Shown in pieces: positions 27,068 to 35,718 of a stretch of DNA of 64,000 nucleotides. How positions within the stretch are numbered: position 1 is the stretch's first letter; each line of letters opens with the position of its first letter. Source of the DNA: Sporosarcina sp. ACRSM (GTDB lineage Bacteria; Bacillota; Bacilli; Bacillales_A; Planococcaceae); assembly GCF_022346545.1 (NCBI RefSeq), contig NZ_JAKRNU010000004.1:273711-337710 (forward strand), read 5' to 3'. The position numbers were made by a program, and so were the translations under genes. Under the pieces are notes generated by a model that ran no database searches, was not told where the DNA came from, and worked only from the letters and a program-made list of their open reading frames with translations.

Positions 27068-28012
27068 ATGATCGAGATTGAGAAACCGAAGATTGAAACA
27101 GTTATGATCAGCGAAGATTCCAAGTTCGGTAAGTTTATCATCGAACCACTTGAGCGTGGATACGGAAACACTTTAGGGAATTCTCTACGCCGTATTCTTC
27201 TATCTTCATTGCCTGGAGCAGCTGTAACATCTATTCAAATTGATGGAGTACTTCATGAGTTTTCAACAATTGAAGGCGTCGTTGAAGACGTTGCGACAAT
27301 TATTTTGAACGTGAAGCAACTAGCTCTCAAAATCTATTCAGATGAAGAAAAAGTAATTGAGATAGACGTGAAAGGCGAAGGGACAGTAACGGCTGCGGAT
27401 ATCACACATGATAGTGACGTAGAAGTATTGAATCCGGAACTACCTATTGCCACCCTTGGTAAAAACGGACACTTACGCATGCGGATGTATGCTGTACGTG
27501 GTCGAGGTTATGCACCTTCTGATCAGAACAAACGTGAGGATCTTGCGATTGGTGTTATTCCGATTGACTCTATTTACACTCCAGTTACACGCGTTAACTT
27601 CCAAGTGGAAAACACTCGTGTTGGTCAATTAACAAATTTTGATAAGTTAACACTTGATATTGGGACAGATGGTAGTATCGGTCCAAAAGAAGCTGTTTCA
27701 CTTGGGGCAAAAATCCTGATGGAACACTTGAACATTTTTGTCGGCATGACAGACGAAGCACAAACTGCAGAAATCATGGTGGAAAAAGAGGAAGACCAAA
27801 AAGAGAAAGTCCTTGAGATGACGATTGAGGAACTAGACCTTTCGGTTCGATCTTATAACTGCTTGAAACGTGCAGGCATCAATACGGTACTCGAACTTGC
27901 GAACAAGTCTGAGGAAGAAATGATGAAAGTGCGAAATCTTGGCCGCAAATCACTTGAAGAAGTGAAGGCGAAGTTGGACGAGCTTAACTTAGAGTTACGC
28001 ACGGAAGATTGA
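27068..28012 (+). CDS. rpoA: RNA polymerase alpha subunit
   Basis: Alpha subunit, needed for assembly and activator/UP-element contact. 314 residues: N-terminal dimerisation domain (to about 230) with the [15 protein letters not shown] motif, a linker, and a C-terminal domain containing [13 protein letters not shown]. 136 nt after rpsK, a spacer that includes a small A/T-rich hairpin near 26967-26986. Confidence 0.98.
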   Translation: MIEIEKPKIETVMISEDSKFGKFIIEPLERGYGNTLGNSLRRILLSSLPGAAVTSIQIDGVLHEFSTIEGVVEDVATIILNVKQLALKIYSDEEKVIEIDVKGEGTVTAADITHDSDVEVLNPELPIATLGKNGHLRMRMYAVRGRGYAPSDQNKREDLAIGVIPIDSIYTPVTRVNFQVENTRVGQLTNFDKLTLDIGTDGSIGPKEAVSLGAKILMEHLNIFVGMTDEAQTAEIMVEKEEDQKEKVLEMTIEELDLSVRSYNCLKRAGINTVLELANKSEEEMMKVRNLGRKSLEEVKAKLDELNLELRTED

Positions 28013-28045
28013 GCTGATTTTATAGATTGAAGGAGGGAAACTTCT

Positions 28046-28426
28046 ATGGGATACAGAAAACTTGGACGTACAAGTTCACAACGTAAAGCGATGCTTCGCG
28101 ACTTAGCGACAGACCTTATCGTACATGAGCGTATTCAAACAACAGAAGCGCGTGCGAAAGAATTGCGTTCAGTTGTTGAGAAGATGATCACGCTTGGAAA
28201 GCGCGGGGACTTGCATGCACGTCGTCAAGTGGCACAATTCATCCGTCGTGAACTCGTTACGACTACGGACGAAGAAGGCAACGAGAAAGAAATCTTTGCA
28301 ATCCAAAAATTGTTTGATAACGTTGCTCCACGCTACGCTGAGCGTCAAGGTGGATACACACGTATCATGAAAATGGGACCTCGTCGCGGTGACGGTGCAC
28401 CTGTCGTCGTAATTGAACTTGTTTAA
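28046..28426 (+). CDS. rplQ: 50S ribosomal protein L17
   Basis: L17, last gene of the alpha operon. 126 residues, slightly longer than the Bacillus protein because of an internal segment near [14 protein letters not shown]. Its stop codon lies inside a perfect inverted repeat. Confidence 0.98.
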   Translation: MGYRKLGRTSSQRKAMLRDLATDLIVHERIQTTEARAKELRSVVEKMITLGKRGDLHARRQVAQFIRRELVTTTDEEGNEKEIFAIQKLFDNVAPRYAERQGGYTRIMKMGPRRGDGAPVVVIELV

Positions 28427-28468
28427 TTTTATGTAGCAGGGGACGAACCCCCTGCTACATAAAATTAA
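28423..28468 (+). terminator. perfect 20-bp stem-loop overlapping the rplQ stop codon
   Basis: The arm at 28423-28442 is an exact inverted complement of 28449-28468 with a 6-nt loop. It contains the TAA of rplQ but has no T-run on either side, so it is not a standard intrinsic terminator. It could be an mRNA 3'-end processing or stability element or a mobile palindrome. Confidence 0.7.
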
Positions 28469-28525
28469 GGTCTCCGGTGGTTGATTCACAATGTGGATCT
28501 AGACCGAGGCATAATTGCTTTCTTC

Positions 28526-28553
28526 AAGGGGTGCGGTTATGGCACCCCTTTTG
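28526..28553 (+). terminator. Rho-independent terminator of the alpha operon
   Basis: GGGGTGC (28528-28534) pairs with GCACCCC (28542-28548), followed by TTTT. Confidence 0.85.
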
Positions 28554-28793
28554 TACTATGATTTATACGACAACTTGAAAAGCTGAGTGTGATGATCGGC
28601 GGTTTTCCCGTCAGGTCTAGCTCTACGTACCTCATCCGCTGTGCCGGATTGAGCACCCGGCATCAGATATAGATATGAGCGCATTTCTTTGGATGAGGTG
28701 CGCGCTTTTTTTATTTACAATCAAGGATTCCTTGCTATTATGCAAGGGATCTTTCGTAGTATACATACCCTTATATAGCCGGAGGTGGGAGGC
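28554..28793 (+). promoter_or_regulatory. candidate structured leader or attenuator before ecfA1
   Basis: ACCTCATCC (28629-28637) is complementary to GGATGAGGT (28691-28699) and encloses a GCCGG/CCGGC hairpin (28643-28661). A second pairing, AGCGC (28678-28682) with GCGCT (28702-28706) followed by seven T, would form a terminator that interlocks with the first helix. A further hairpin (AAGGATTCCTTGC with GCAAGGGATCTTT, about 28723-28755) precedes ecfA1. I do not recognise a known riboswitch class. Confidence 0.4.
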
Positions 28794-29639
28794 ATGAAAG
28801 AAATCCTGTCGTTGGATGGTGTATCTTATTCTTATCAGTTGGATGGCGGGGAATCGAAAAAGGCTGTGGACGATGTATCCTTCACCGTGCACGACGGTGA
28901 ATGGATTGCGATTGTTGGCCATAACGGTTCGGGCAAATCGACACTGGCGAAATTGATGATCGGTTTATTGTTTCCGGAACAAGGGAATGTCAATCTGTTC
29001 CTTGAAAGGCTTACACAGGAGAATTTATGGGAGCTTCGTTCGCGGATGGGGATTGTATTTCAAAACCCGGATAATCAGTTTGTCGGTTCAACCGTCCAGG
29101 ATGATGTCGCTTTTTCATTGGAAAACAACGGCGTCCCTTTTGAGGAAATGGTGACCCGTGTCCATGATGCGCTTGCGCAAGTTAAAATGAGTGACTTCCT
29201 CGATCAGGAGCCTCACCACCTCTCAGGTGGACAGAAGCAACGCGTCGCTATTGCGGGTGCACTTGCCTTGCAGCCACAATTGCTGATTTTGGATGAAGCA
29301 ACCTCCATGCTCGATCCACAAGGACGTGATGAGGTCATCCGAGTCGTTGCGGACTTGAAACGAAAGACGGGCTTGACGGTCATTTCCATTACCCATGATC
29401 TTGAAGAAGTTTTACTGGCGGATCGCATCATTGTGATGAACCAAGGAAAGGTGCTCACCATTGGCACTCCAGTACAAGTTTTTGCACGGGGCAAAGAATT
29501 GGAAGCGATCGGTCTCGATTTGCCATTTGCTTTGAAAGTGTCCGGGTTGTTGCGGGAATATGGGATGGCATTTGACGGTGAGCATATGACAGAAGAAGAG
29601 TTGGTGAATGAGCTATGGACATCTCACTTCAGCAAGTAG
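28794..29639 (+). CDS. ecfA1: energy-coupling factor transporter ATPase EcfA1
   Basis: First of two ATPases of the group II ECF vitamin/metal uptake module. 281 residues. Walker A GHNGSGKST, signature LSGGQKQR, Walker B LLILDEATSML. ATG 28794 is used because GGAGGT lies 8 nt upstream. Its 3' end overlaps ecfA2 by 25 nt. Confidence 0.95.
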   Translation: MKEILSLDGVSYSYQLDGGESKKAVDDVSFTVHDGEWIAIVGHNGSGKSTLAKLMIGLLFPEQGNVNLFLERLTQENLWELRSRMGIVFQNPDNQFVGSTVQDDVAFSLENNGVPFEEMVTRVHDALAQVKMSDFLDQEPHHLSGGQKQRVAIAGALALQPQLLILDEATSMLDPQGRDEVIRVVADLKRKTGLTVISITHDLEEVLLADRIIVMNQGKVLTIGTPVQVFARGKELEAIGLDLPFALKVSGLLREYGMAFDGEHMTEEELVNELWTSHFSK

Positions 29640-30490
29640 GGTACTTATACGGAAAAGATACGCCTTTTGAGAAAAGGGCATTAGAAGGTGTAGATGCCAC
29701 GATCCGTTCGGGCTCCTATGCTGCGATCATCGGTCATACCGGTTCAGGGAAGTCGACCTTGCTGATGCATTTGAATGGCTTATTGAAGCCTTCAGAAGGG
29801 AAGATTCGAATTGGCGATACGGTGATTTCTGCCGAAACGAAAGCGAAAGGCTTGAAAGATGTCCGTCGTCATGTCGGTATCGTCTTTCAGTTTCCTGAGC
29901 ACCAGCTATTCGAGGAGACGGTGGAAAAGGATATCATGTTCGGGCCGATGAACTTCGGCGTACCTGAGGAAGAAGCGAGGCGTCGTGCGCATGAGTTGAT
30001 TGAGCTGTTAGGTTTGCCGCCAGAAGTCGCACAGAAGTCGCCATTCGATCTTTCTGGCGGGCAAATGCGACGCGTTGCTATTGCGGGCGTACTGGCGTTC
30101 AAGCCATCTGTTCTCGTCTTGGATGAGCCGACTGCCGGACTGGATCCAAGGGGACGGCAGGAGATCATGGATCTCTTCCATCGTTTACATGTGGAAGAGG
30201 GTCTGACGACTATTCTGGTAACACATAGCATGGAGGATGCTGCCCGTTATGCGGATCATATCATCGTGATGCATGGCGGCCGCTCTGTGATGTCTGGGAC
30301 GCCCCAGGAAGTGTTTGGGGATGAGGACAAGCTTTCCACTTACAGACTCGGTCTACCGCGTTCTGTGAGATTCCAGCGCGATATAGAGAAGCTGATCGGA
30401 CGTCCGCTCCCAAGCCTGGCGTTGACAGAAGAGCAACTTGCACAAGCGATCGTTCAGGCTGCCTCGGAAGGGGAGGACCGTCCATGTTAG
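29615..30490 (+). CDS. ecfA2: energy-coupling factor transporter ATPase EcfA2
   Basis: Second ECF ATPase, pairing with EcfA1. 291 residues. Walker A GHTGSGKST, signature LSGGQMRR, Walker B VLVLDEPTAGLD. Starts within ecfA1 and overlaps ecfT by 7 nt, so all three are cotranscribed. No S component lies nearby, as expected for a shared group II module. Confidence 0.95.
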   Translation: MDISLQQVGYLYGKDTPFEKRALEGVDATIRSGSYAAIIGHTGSGKSTLLMHLNGLLKPSEGKIRIGDTVISAETKAKGLKDVRRHVGIVFQFPEHQLFEETVEKDIMFGPMNFGVPEEEARRRAHELIELLGLPPEVAQKSPFDLSGGQMRRVAIAGVLAFKPSVLVLDEPTAGLDPRGRQEIMDLFHRLHVEEGLTTILVTHSMEDAARYADHIIVMHGGRSVMSGTPQEVFGDEDKLSTYRLGLPRSVRFQRDIEKLIGRPLPSLALTEEQLAQAIVQAASEGEDRPC

Positions 30491-31281
30491 AGAAGATGAT
30501 ATTCGGCCGTTACATACCTGGTCAATCCTTTGTTCATCAGCTTGACCCGCGTTCGAAGTTATCCTTCGTATTTCTATTTATTATTGCAGTCTTTCTGGCG
30601 AATAATACAGTGACGTATGCAATTCTTTTAGGGTTTACGTTGCTTGTCATTTACAGTTCCCGTATCCGTCTGTACTTTCTGATCAACGGGTTGAAGCCGA
30701 TCTTATTTTTAATCGCCTTTACATTTTTGATGCACATCTTTTTCACGAGAGAAGGAGCACTTTTACTTGATTGGAAGTTCATCAAAATTTACGAGGAAGG
30801 GTTAAAGCAAGGGATATTCATTTCCATCCGCTTTCTTGTGCTCGTCCTGATGACGTCTGTACTGACGCTGACGACATCGCCGATCGCTATTACGGATGGG
30901 ATCGAGGATCTATTGGGGCCGTTCAAACGGTTTAAACTGCCTGTTCACGAACTGGCGCTGATGATGTCGATTTCCCTTCGATTCATCCCGACGTTGATGG
31001 ATGAAACCGATAAGATTTTGAAGGCGCAATTGGCAAGGGGATCGGATATTAGCACCGGCTCCATCAAACAGCGGATACGTGCAGTCATCCCGCTGCTCGT
31101 CCCCCTCTTTGTTAGTGCCTTCAAGCGCGCGGAAGACTTGGCTGTCGCCATGGAAGTCCGCGGGTACCGTGGCGGCGAAGGCAGAACGAGGTACCGGCAA
31201 TTGAAATGGCATTGGCGCGACACGGTGACGATGGGCCTCTTCGTTGTTCTCGCCGCTATTCTCGTCCTGTTTAGGGGATAG
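30484..31281 (+). CDS. ecfT: energy-coupling factor transporter transmembrane protein EcfT
   Basis: Membrane scaffold of the ECF transporter. 265 residues, about five to six membrane segments, and the two coupling motifs with Ala-Arg-Gly-like sequence (AQLARGSD and AMEVRGYRGG) that contact the ATPases. Overlaps ecfA2; followed by truA. Confidence 0.95.
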   Translation: MLEKMIFGRYIPGQSFVHQLDPRSKLSFVFLFIIAVFLANNTVTYAILLGFTLLVIYSSRIRLYFLINGLKPILFLIAFTFLMHIFFTREGALLLDWKFIKIYEEGLKQGIFISIRFLVLVLMTSVLTLTTSPIAITDGIEDLLGPFKRFKLPVHELALMMSISLRFIPTLMDETDKILKAQLARGSDISTGSIKQRIRAVIPLLVPLFVSAFKRAEDLAVAMEVRGYRGGEGRTRYRQLKWHWRDTVTMGLFVVLAAILVLFRG

Positions 31282-31293
31282 GAGGAATTGGAA

Positions 31294-32037
31294 TTGAAGC
31301 GTGTCAAAGCGACCGTCGCTTATGACGGTACAAATTTTGCAGGGTACCAATTTCAACCAGGCATGCGTACCGTCCAGTCCGAAATCGATAAAGCATTAGT
31401 GAAAGTCCATAAGGATAAAAGCATCTATTCCGTAGCGAGCGGCCGCACAGATGCCGGTGTTCATGCTAATGGACAGGTCATTCATTTCGATACACCTTTG
31501 TCACTGCCAGAGGATCGCTGGATGATGGCACTCAATGTTTTATTGCCAAAAGACATTCGAATCGTTGGTGCAGAGTATGTGGATAAGGAGTTTCACGCCC
31601 GTTACTCTGCCACAGGGAAAACGTATGTCTTCAAATGGTCGTACAGTGAAGTGCAAAGCCCGTTCGAACGCAATTACGCGGTTCATCTCGGCAGATGGCG
31701 TCCGGATGTCCAATTGATGAGGGAGGCAGCTGAACAGATTATCGGAACGCATGATTTCACGAGTTTCTGTTCATCGAAGACTGCCACTTCCAACAAAGTG
31801 AGGACAGTGAGGACGCTGACGCTGGAGGAACAAGAGCAATTTCTCATCATGACGATCGAAGGCGACGGGTTTTTATACAACATGGTCCGGACGATTGCCG
31901 GCATGTTGCTCGCTGTTGGAATCGGGTGGAACACCCCGGACGATATTCGGAAAATACTCGAATCCCGCGACCGTAAAAAAGCCGGTAAAACCGCGCCAGC
32001 ACACGGTTTGTACCTAGACAGTGTCACCTATGACTGA
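31294..32037 (+). CDS. truA: tRNA pseudouridine(38-40) synthase TruA
   Basis: Converts uridine 38-40 of the tRNA anticodon stem to pseudouridine. TTG 31294 is chosen: GGAGG at 31281-31285 is 8 nt upstream, and the 247-residue product equals the Bacillus length; TTG 31288 is too close. The catalytic aspartate is Asp53 in SGRTDAGVHA. Last gene of the ecf-truA unit. Confidence 0.95.
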   Translation: MKRVKATVAYDGTNFAGYQFQPGMRTVQSEIDKALVKVHKDKSIYSVASGRTDAGVHANGQVIHFDTPLSLPEDRWMMALNVLLPKDIRIVGAEYVDKEFHARYSATGKTYVFKWSYSEVQSPFERNYAVHLGRWRPDVQLMREAAEQIIGTHDFTSFCSSKTATSNKVRTVRTLTLEEQEQFLIMTIEGDGFLYNMVRTIAGMLLAVGIGWNTPDDIRKILESRDRKKAGKTAPAHGLYLDSVTYD

Positions 32038-32073
32038 CGTGGCAACTTTTCCTGGTGTTTTTACGGATTTCAC

Positions 32074-32102
32074 TTGACTTATTGTGGAATTCACTATAAG
32101 AT
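32074..32102 (+). promoter_or_regulatory. promoter of rplM-rpsI
   Basis: TTGACT at 32074-32079, 17-bp spacer, TAAGAT at 32097-32102. Gives a leader of about 100 nt. Confidence 0.65.
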
Positions 32103-32107
32103 GAATA

Positions 32108-32209
32108 ATGGTATTTCAATAACCCCACAAATAAGCCCCGGAAGGTTAATTGTGTTTAGGGATAGAGAAAACGGAACAGACTTGATATTCATTTAGGAGG
32201 ATAAAAAAC
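32108..32209 (+). ncRNA. probable L13 autoregulatory leader RNA
   Basis: The 5' leader of rplM contains the segments ACCCCACAAATAAGCCCCGG, GTGTTTAGGG and GAAAACGG in an arrangement I associate with the L13 leader motif of Bacilli, in which L13 is thought to bind its own mRNA. The call rests on position and recalled resemblance. Confidence 0.5.
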
Positions 32210-32647
32210 ATGCGTACAACATTCATGGCTAAAGGTCACGAAGTAGAGCGTAAATGGCTCGTTGTCGACGCTGAAGGACAGACGCTTGGTCGTCTTGCTT
32301 CTGAAGTTGCAGCACTTTTACGCGGCAAACATAAACCGACGTTTACACCACACGTTGACACAGGTGATCACGTGATCATCATCAACGCTGAAAAAATCGA
32401 GCTTACAGGTAACAAATTGAAAGACAAAATCTACTACCGTCACTCAGGTTACACTGGCGGCATCAAACAACGTACAGCGCTAGAAATGCGTACAAACTAC
32501 CCAACTAAAATGCTTGAACTTGCGATTAAAGGAATGCTTCCAAAAGGTCCTTTAGGTCGTCAAACATTCAAGAAACTTCACGTATACGCTGGAGCGGAAC
32601 ATCCGCATGCGGCACAAAAACCGGAAGCATACGAGCTTCGCGGATAA
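32210..32647 (+). CDS. rplM: 50S ribosomal protein L13
   Basis: L13, an early 50S assembly protein. 145 residues, [16 protein letters not shown] start, ending [10 protein letters not shown] as in Bacillus. AGGAGG ribosome-binding site. First of the rplM-rpsI operon. Confidence 0.98.
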   Translation: MRTTFMAKGHEVERKWLVVDAEGQTLGRLASEVAALLRGKHKPTFTPHVDTGDHVIIINAEKIELTGNKLKDKIYYRHSGYTGGIKQRTALEMRTNYPTKMLELAIKGMLPKGPLGRQTFKKLHVYAGAEHPHAAQKPEAYELRG

Positions 32648-32666
32648 TTAAGAGGAGGAAACACCT

Positions 32667-33059
32667 TTGGCACAAGTACAATATCTCGGCACTGGCCGTC
32701 GTAAAAGTTCAGTAGCTCGTGTACGTCTCGTTCCTGGAGAAGGCAAAATTGTCATCAACAACCGTGACGTAGAAGACTACGTACCATTTGAAACACTTCG
32801 CGAAGTGATCAAACAACCACTCGTTGCAACAGAAACTCTTGGAAGCTACGACATCCATGTAAACGTCCACGGTGGCGGTTACACTGGACAAGCAGGCGCA
32901 ATCCGTCACGGCGTTGCACGTGCACTTCTTAACGTAGACCCAGATTTCCGTCCAACATTGAAATCTGCAGGACTTCTAACTCGTGACGCTCGTATGAAAG
33001 AACGTAAAAAATACGGTCTTAAAGGCGCTCGTCGTGCACCACAATTCTCAAAACGTTAA
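32667..33059 (+). CDS. rpsI: 30S ribosomal protein S9
   Basis: S9, whose C-terminal tail contacts P-site tRNA. 130 residues, TTG start after GAGGAGG, ending [11 protein letters not shown]. The last codons (Ser-Lys-Arg-stop) form the left attachment core of the integrated element, which restores the reading frame exactly. The gene has lost its native terminator to the far side of the insertion. Confidence 0.97.
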   Translation: MAQVQYLGTGRRKSSVARVRLVPGEGKIVINNRDVEDYVPFETLREVIKQPLVATETLGSYDIHVNVHGGGYTGQAGAIRHGVARALLNVDPDFRPTLKSAGLLTRDARMKERKKYGLKGARRAPQFSKR

Positions 33060-33060
33060 T
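33045..33060 (+). repeat. attL core
   Basis: TTCTCAAAACGTTAAT, overlapping the final Ser-Lys-Arg-stop codons of rpsI; identical to 45322-45337. Confidence 0.88.
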
Positions 33061-33062
33061 CG

Positions 33063-33098
33063 AAACATTGATATATCAATGTTTACAGAGCTTTTTTG
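33063..33098 (+). terminator. perfect palindrome just inside attL, likely surrogate rpsI terminator
   Basis: Positions 33063-33084 form a perfect 22-bp palindrome (half AAACATTGATA), followed after a short gap by six T residues at 33092-33097. It would terminate rpsI in place of the displaced native terminator. Confidence 0.55.
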
Positions 33099-33127
33099 GT
33101 TCAAGTTGGTTCAAATTAACTTGAACC
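33098..33127. repeat. left-end GGTTCAA repeats (candidate integrase arm sites)
   Basis: GGTTCAA at 33098 and 33108 in direct orientation 10 bp apart, then inverted TTGAACC at 33121-33127. The same direct pair with the same 10-bp spacing occurs near the right end (45193, 45203). Confidence 0.65.
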
Positions 33128-34168
33128 TTATAAAGCACTTAACAGATTTAAAGCATCGGCATCTTGCTGGTGCTTTTTTTCTGGCATTAATTCCAGATAA
33201 TAATTCTGTGTGGTTTGTATGTTTATGTGTCCTAATCGTTTGGATACATATGCAATATCTATATCTTGAGAAAATAGAAATGATGCATGAGTGTCTCTTA
33301 AACCGTGAAACGTTGTCTTTTTAATATCTAATTTCTTCAATAACTCCGCTAATTGTTCCGACTGTTTAAAACCGCCAAAGTTGAAAATATAACCATTCTC
33401 TTTAACAGGAATTTTACGAATGAGTTCATACACTTCTTTGTTAATAGAAACATCACGTTTTGCATTTTGTGTCTTTAATGAAGTGTCATCAGAAGTAGGA
33501 CTAATTGAATGTCTAACTTGGATTCCGAATTCATAAAGACTCTTTGGGCGTATTGCTAGTAGTTCTCCACGTCGCATCCCCGTTTCTAATGCAAGTAATA
33601 CTAGTAAGTTAAATTCGTCTTCTGGGTGCTGTAAAACGTAATTACGAAGCTTTCTAAAATCGGTGATAGATAATGCTTTATTCCGTTTAGGTGGATTCTC
33701 TCCACGTGTTTTTACTAAACGAGCAAAATCATTTGCAATATAGCCACGAGCATATGCATCACGTAAAGATGTTTTTATTTTAAGAAGTACCTCATGTGTT
33801 GTCTTTCGAGAATGTGTCTTGGCGTACTCATCAATCTTCTTCTGAACAACAATATCATTTAAATCTTTTAATTGGATATCCTGAAATAAATTTCTAATAA
33901 CTCCTAAAGTACGAACATAATTTTGAAATGTCGTTTCTTTAACGTCATTAACCTTTACAAGATAAATCCAATTCTCGAAGAAATCTGCAAATGTTGTTGT
34001 TCTGTGAGCAAGTTCTTTTCCTTCTCCTTTCGCTAATTCCATCTCTAAAGACCAAAGCTGCGCTTCTTTCTTAGTCGGAAATGTTTTAGTTAGCTTTTTA
34101 TGTTCTCCATATCTGTATAAAGAAACTTGTGCTCGGTATGACTTTCCTCTTTTTACAATACTAGCCAT
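33128..34168 (-). CDS. int: tyrosine-family integrase
   Basis: Site-specific recombinase that integrates and excises the element at rpsI. 346 residues from the ATG at 34168, which follows GAAAGGGATTG; the TTG at 34186 would lie upstream of that site. N-terminal AP2-like arm-binding region, a SAM-like core-binding domain (about 60-150) and the catalytic domain: Arg199 (TGMRRGE), Lys232, His288-x-x-Arg291 (HGLRDTH), His314 (RLGH) and Tyr324. All catalytic residues are intact. Resembles integrases of the Tn916/ICEBs1 type. Its stop codon abuts the arm repeats at the left end. Confidence 0.95.
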   Translation of the reverse strand: MASIVKRGKSYRAQVSLYRYGEHKKLTKTFPTKKEAQLWSLEMELAKGEGKELAHRTTTFADFFENWIYLVKVNDVKETTFQNYVRTLGVIRNLFQDIQLKDLNDIVVQKKIDEYAKTHSRKTTHEVLLKIKTSLRDAYARGYIANDFARLVKTRGENPPKRNKALSITDFRKLRNYVLQHPEDEFNLLVLLALETGMRRGELLAIRPKSLYEFGIQVRHSISPTSDDTSLKTQNAKRDVSINKEVYELIRKIPVKENGYIFNFGGFKQSEQLAELLKKLDIKKTTFHGLRDTHASFLFSQDIDIAYVSKRLGHINIQTTQNYYLELMPEKKHQQDADALNLLSAL

Positions 34169-34262
34169 GCTATCAATCCCTTTCAAAAATAAAGTTGATA
34201 GATGCTAGTTGAATACATCTGTATTGTATTCTGAAACTAGCATCTTAGCAACTACCGACATT

Positions 34263-34460
34263 TTAAACAGAGTGTCTTTCGATAAAGTGTACTAAGGATT
34301 TCATTGTGTATCGTTCGTGTCTGCCAATCATGAAACGGTCAAGATCGTTATGAGAACGTATATATTTATCAAATGATTTTGGGTCAATACCTAGAAAACG
34401 TGATGCTTGTTCTCTCGTTAAAAGAAATGGGTAGTCTTTTGTAGTCATATTAATACTCAT
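34263..34460 (-). CDS. xis: excisionase-like small DNA-binding protein
   Basis: 65 residues with a helix-turn-helix of the excisionase class (LTREQASRFLGIDPKSFDKYI) and a basic C-terminal half. Directly upstream of int on the same strand, the usual place for Xis in Tn916-like elements, where it directs excision. An internal start at residue 5 is possible. Confidence 0.8.
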   Translation of the reverse strand: MSINMTTKDYPFLLTREQASRFLGIDPKSFDKYIRSHNDLDRFMIGRHERYTMKSLVHFIERHSV

Positions 34461-34508
34461 AAGGGCATTTTCTCCTTTTATATTTATTATTTTATTTAGG
34501 AATTTATT

Positions 34509-35624
34509 TTAATTTTCTACTTTGAACGGATAACCTTGATTGGTATATAATACAGAATATTTTTTTAGCCATAATATAACGTCATCATTCGGCTCATAAT
34601 TTTCAAATTCATTATAAAGAAATGCTAAACACTTCTTTAAACCTTCATCACCCCATAAACGCCATACTTTATACAAATATGGAAATAATCCAGAACCATT
34701 TAAAATATGCTTCTGTGATTGTTCTAACAAGTTCATTCGAGGTGAAGGGGAACTAAACATAAAACTTTTTTGATTCAGCAAATCAAGCATTTTCTTACTG
34801 TAAGTTGTCAGTCTGTCAGATTTAGCATAATAAAATTGATAACGGTCAGTTAAAGCTGATACGAGTAAATCTTTCAGTTCTGTATCACTTTTTATAGCTT
34901 CTAATTCATCCGATAAATCGTGAGCATAAGTACCTTTGAAAACTGCTTCAAAACGTACCCAATTATCGTATTGTAAAGCTTCTTCATAGCGAATACCCAT
35001 CGTTTCAAGTTGTTCTTTTTTCTTATCATAGACACGTAATAAAGCCTTAATATTTTTACCTTTTGAACCTAGGTAGAAGGTTGATGTAATATTATTTTTC
35101 GTTATTGCCGATAAAATCGAGTGATTTCTTCTTCCTGAAGCGGTTTTAACGATTTGATTTTTTTTAGAAAGTTGATTGTAAATCGTATTTACATAAACCT
35201 TTTCATTGATAAAATCAATTGCGATATCAATTCTAGAAAGCCTAGAAGTGTATAAAGTATTGTTATTTATATTTGCAAAGAATTGATGTAACTGTATTGA
35301 ATGACCATATAATGATTCGTATTGCTTCCTGTATTCCATCCAAGCATGTGCAGAGAACTTTATACAAATTCCCATTTGTACAAAATCAGTATGATAAGCA
35401 ATTGCAAAATAATACGTTGCACCTTCACAACTAAATCCATTTGAGTATCCTTGTGGCAATGACTGCGTCGCATCTTCTAACTTGCCTAATACTGTTTCTA
35501 TCTTTGACAATCTAACAAATTCTTTAATGATGTTGATTGCCATACCTTCCCACTGTTCAATATAATTAGGTCTTTTTGTGGATTGTAGAACTAGTGTAAA
35601 TTCATCGACTTGAACATCTAACAA
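34509..35624 (-). CDS. Rep_trans/MobT-type relaxase or replication initiator
   Basis: 371 residues, TTG start after GAAAGGAGTG. The replication-initiation-factor signature is clear: RLSRIDIAIDF at 128-138, YLGSKGK near 184-190, RVYDKKKEQ at 197-205 and WVRFEAVF at 222-229. Relatives in Tn916 (Orf20) and ICEBs1 (NicK) nick at oriT and support rolling-circle replication of the excised circle. Lies between the coupling ATPase and xis. I assign relaxase function by family and context. Confidence 0.85.
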   Translation of the reverse strand: MLDVQVDEFTLVLQSTKRPNYIEQWEGMAINIIKEFVRLSKIETVLGKLEDATQSLPQGYSNGFSCEGATYYFAIAYHTDFVQMGICIKFSAHAWMEYRKQYESLYGHSIQLHQFFANINNNTLYTSRLSRIDIAIDFINEKVYVNTIYNQLSKKNQIVKTASGRRNHSILSAITKNNITSTFYLGSKGKNIKALLRVYDKKKEQLETMGIRYEEALQYDNWVRFEAVFKGTYAHDLSDELEAIKSDTELKDLLVSALTDRYQFYYAKSDRLTTYSKKMLDLLNQKSFMFSSPSPRMNLLEQSQKHILNGSGLFPYLYKVWRLWGDEGLKKCLAFLYNEFENYEPNDDVILWLKKYSVLYTNQGYPFKVEN

Positions 35625-35718
35625 AGAATCACTCCTTTCAAGTCAATAAACATTGATATTTCAATAACAGTTGTGATCTTCTTGTTTTGCGGAGCGGGGG
35701 TTACTACATAACCCCCGC

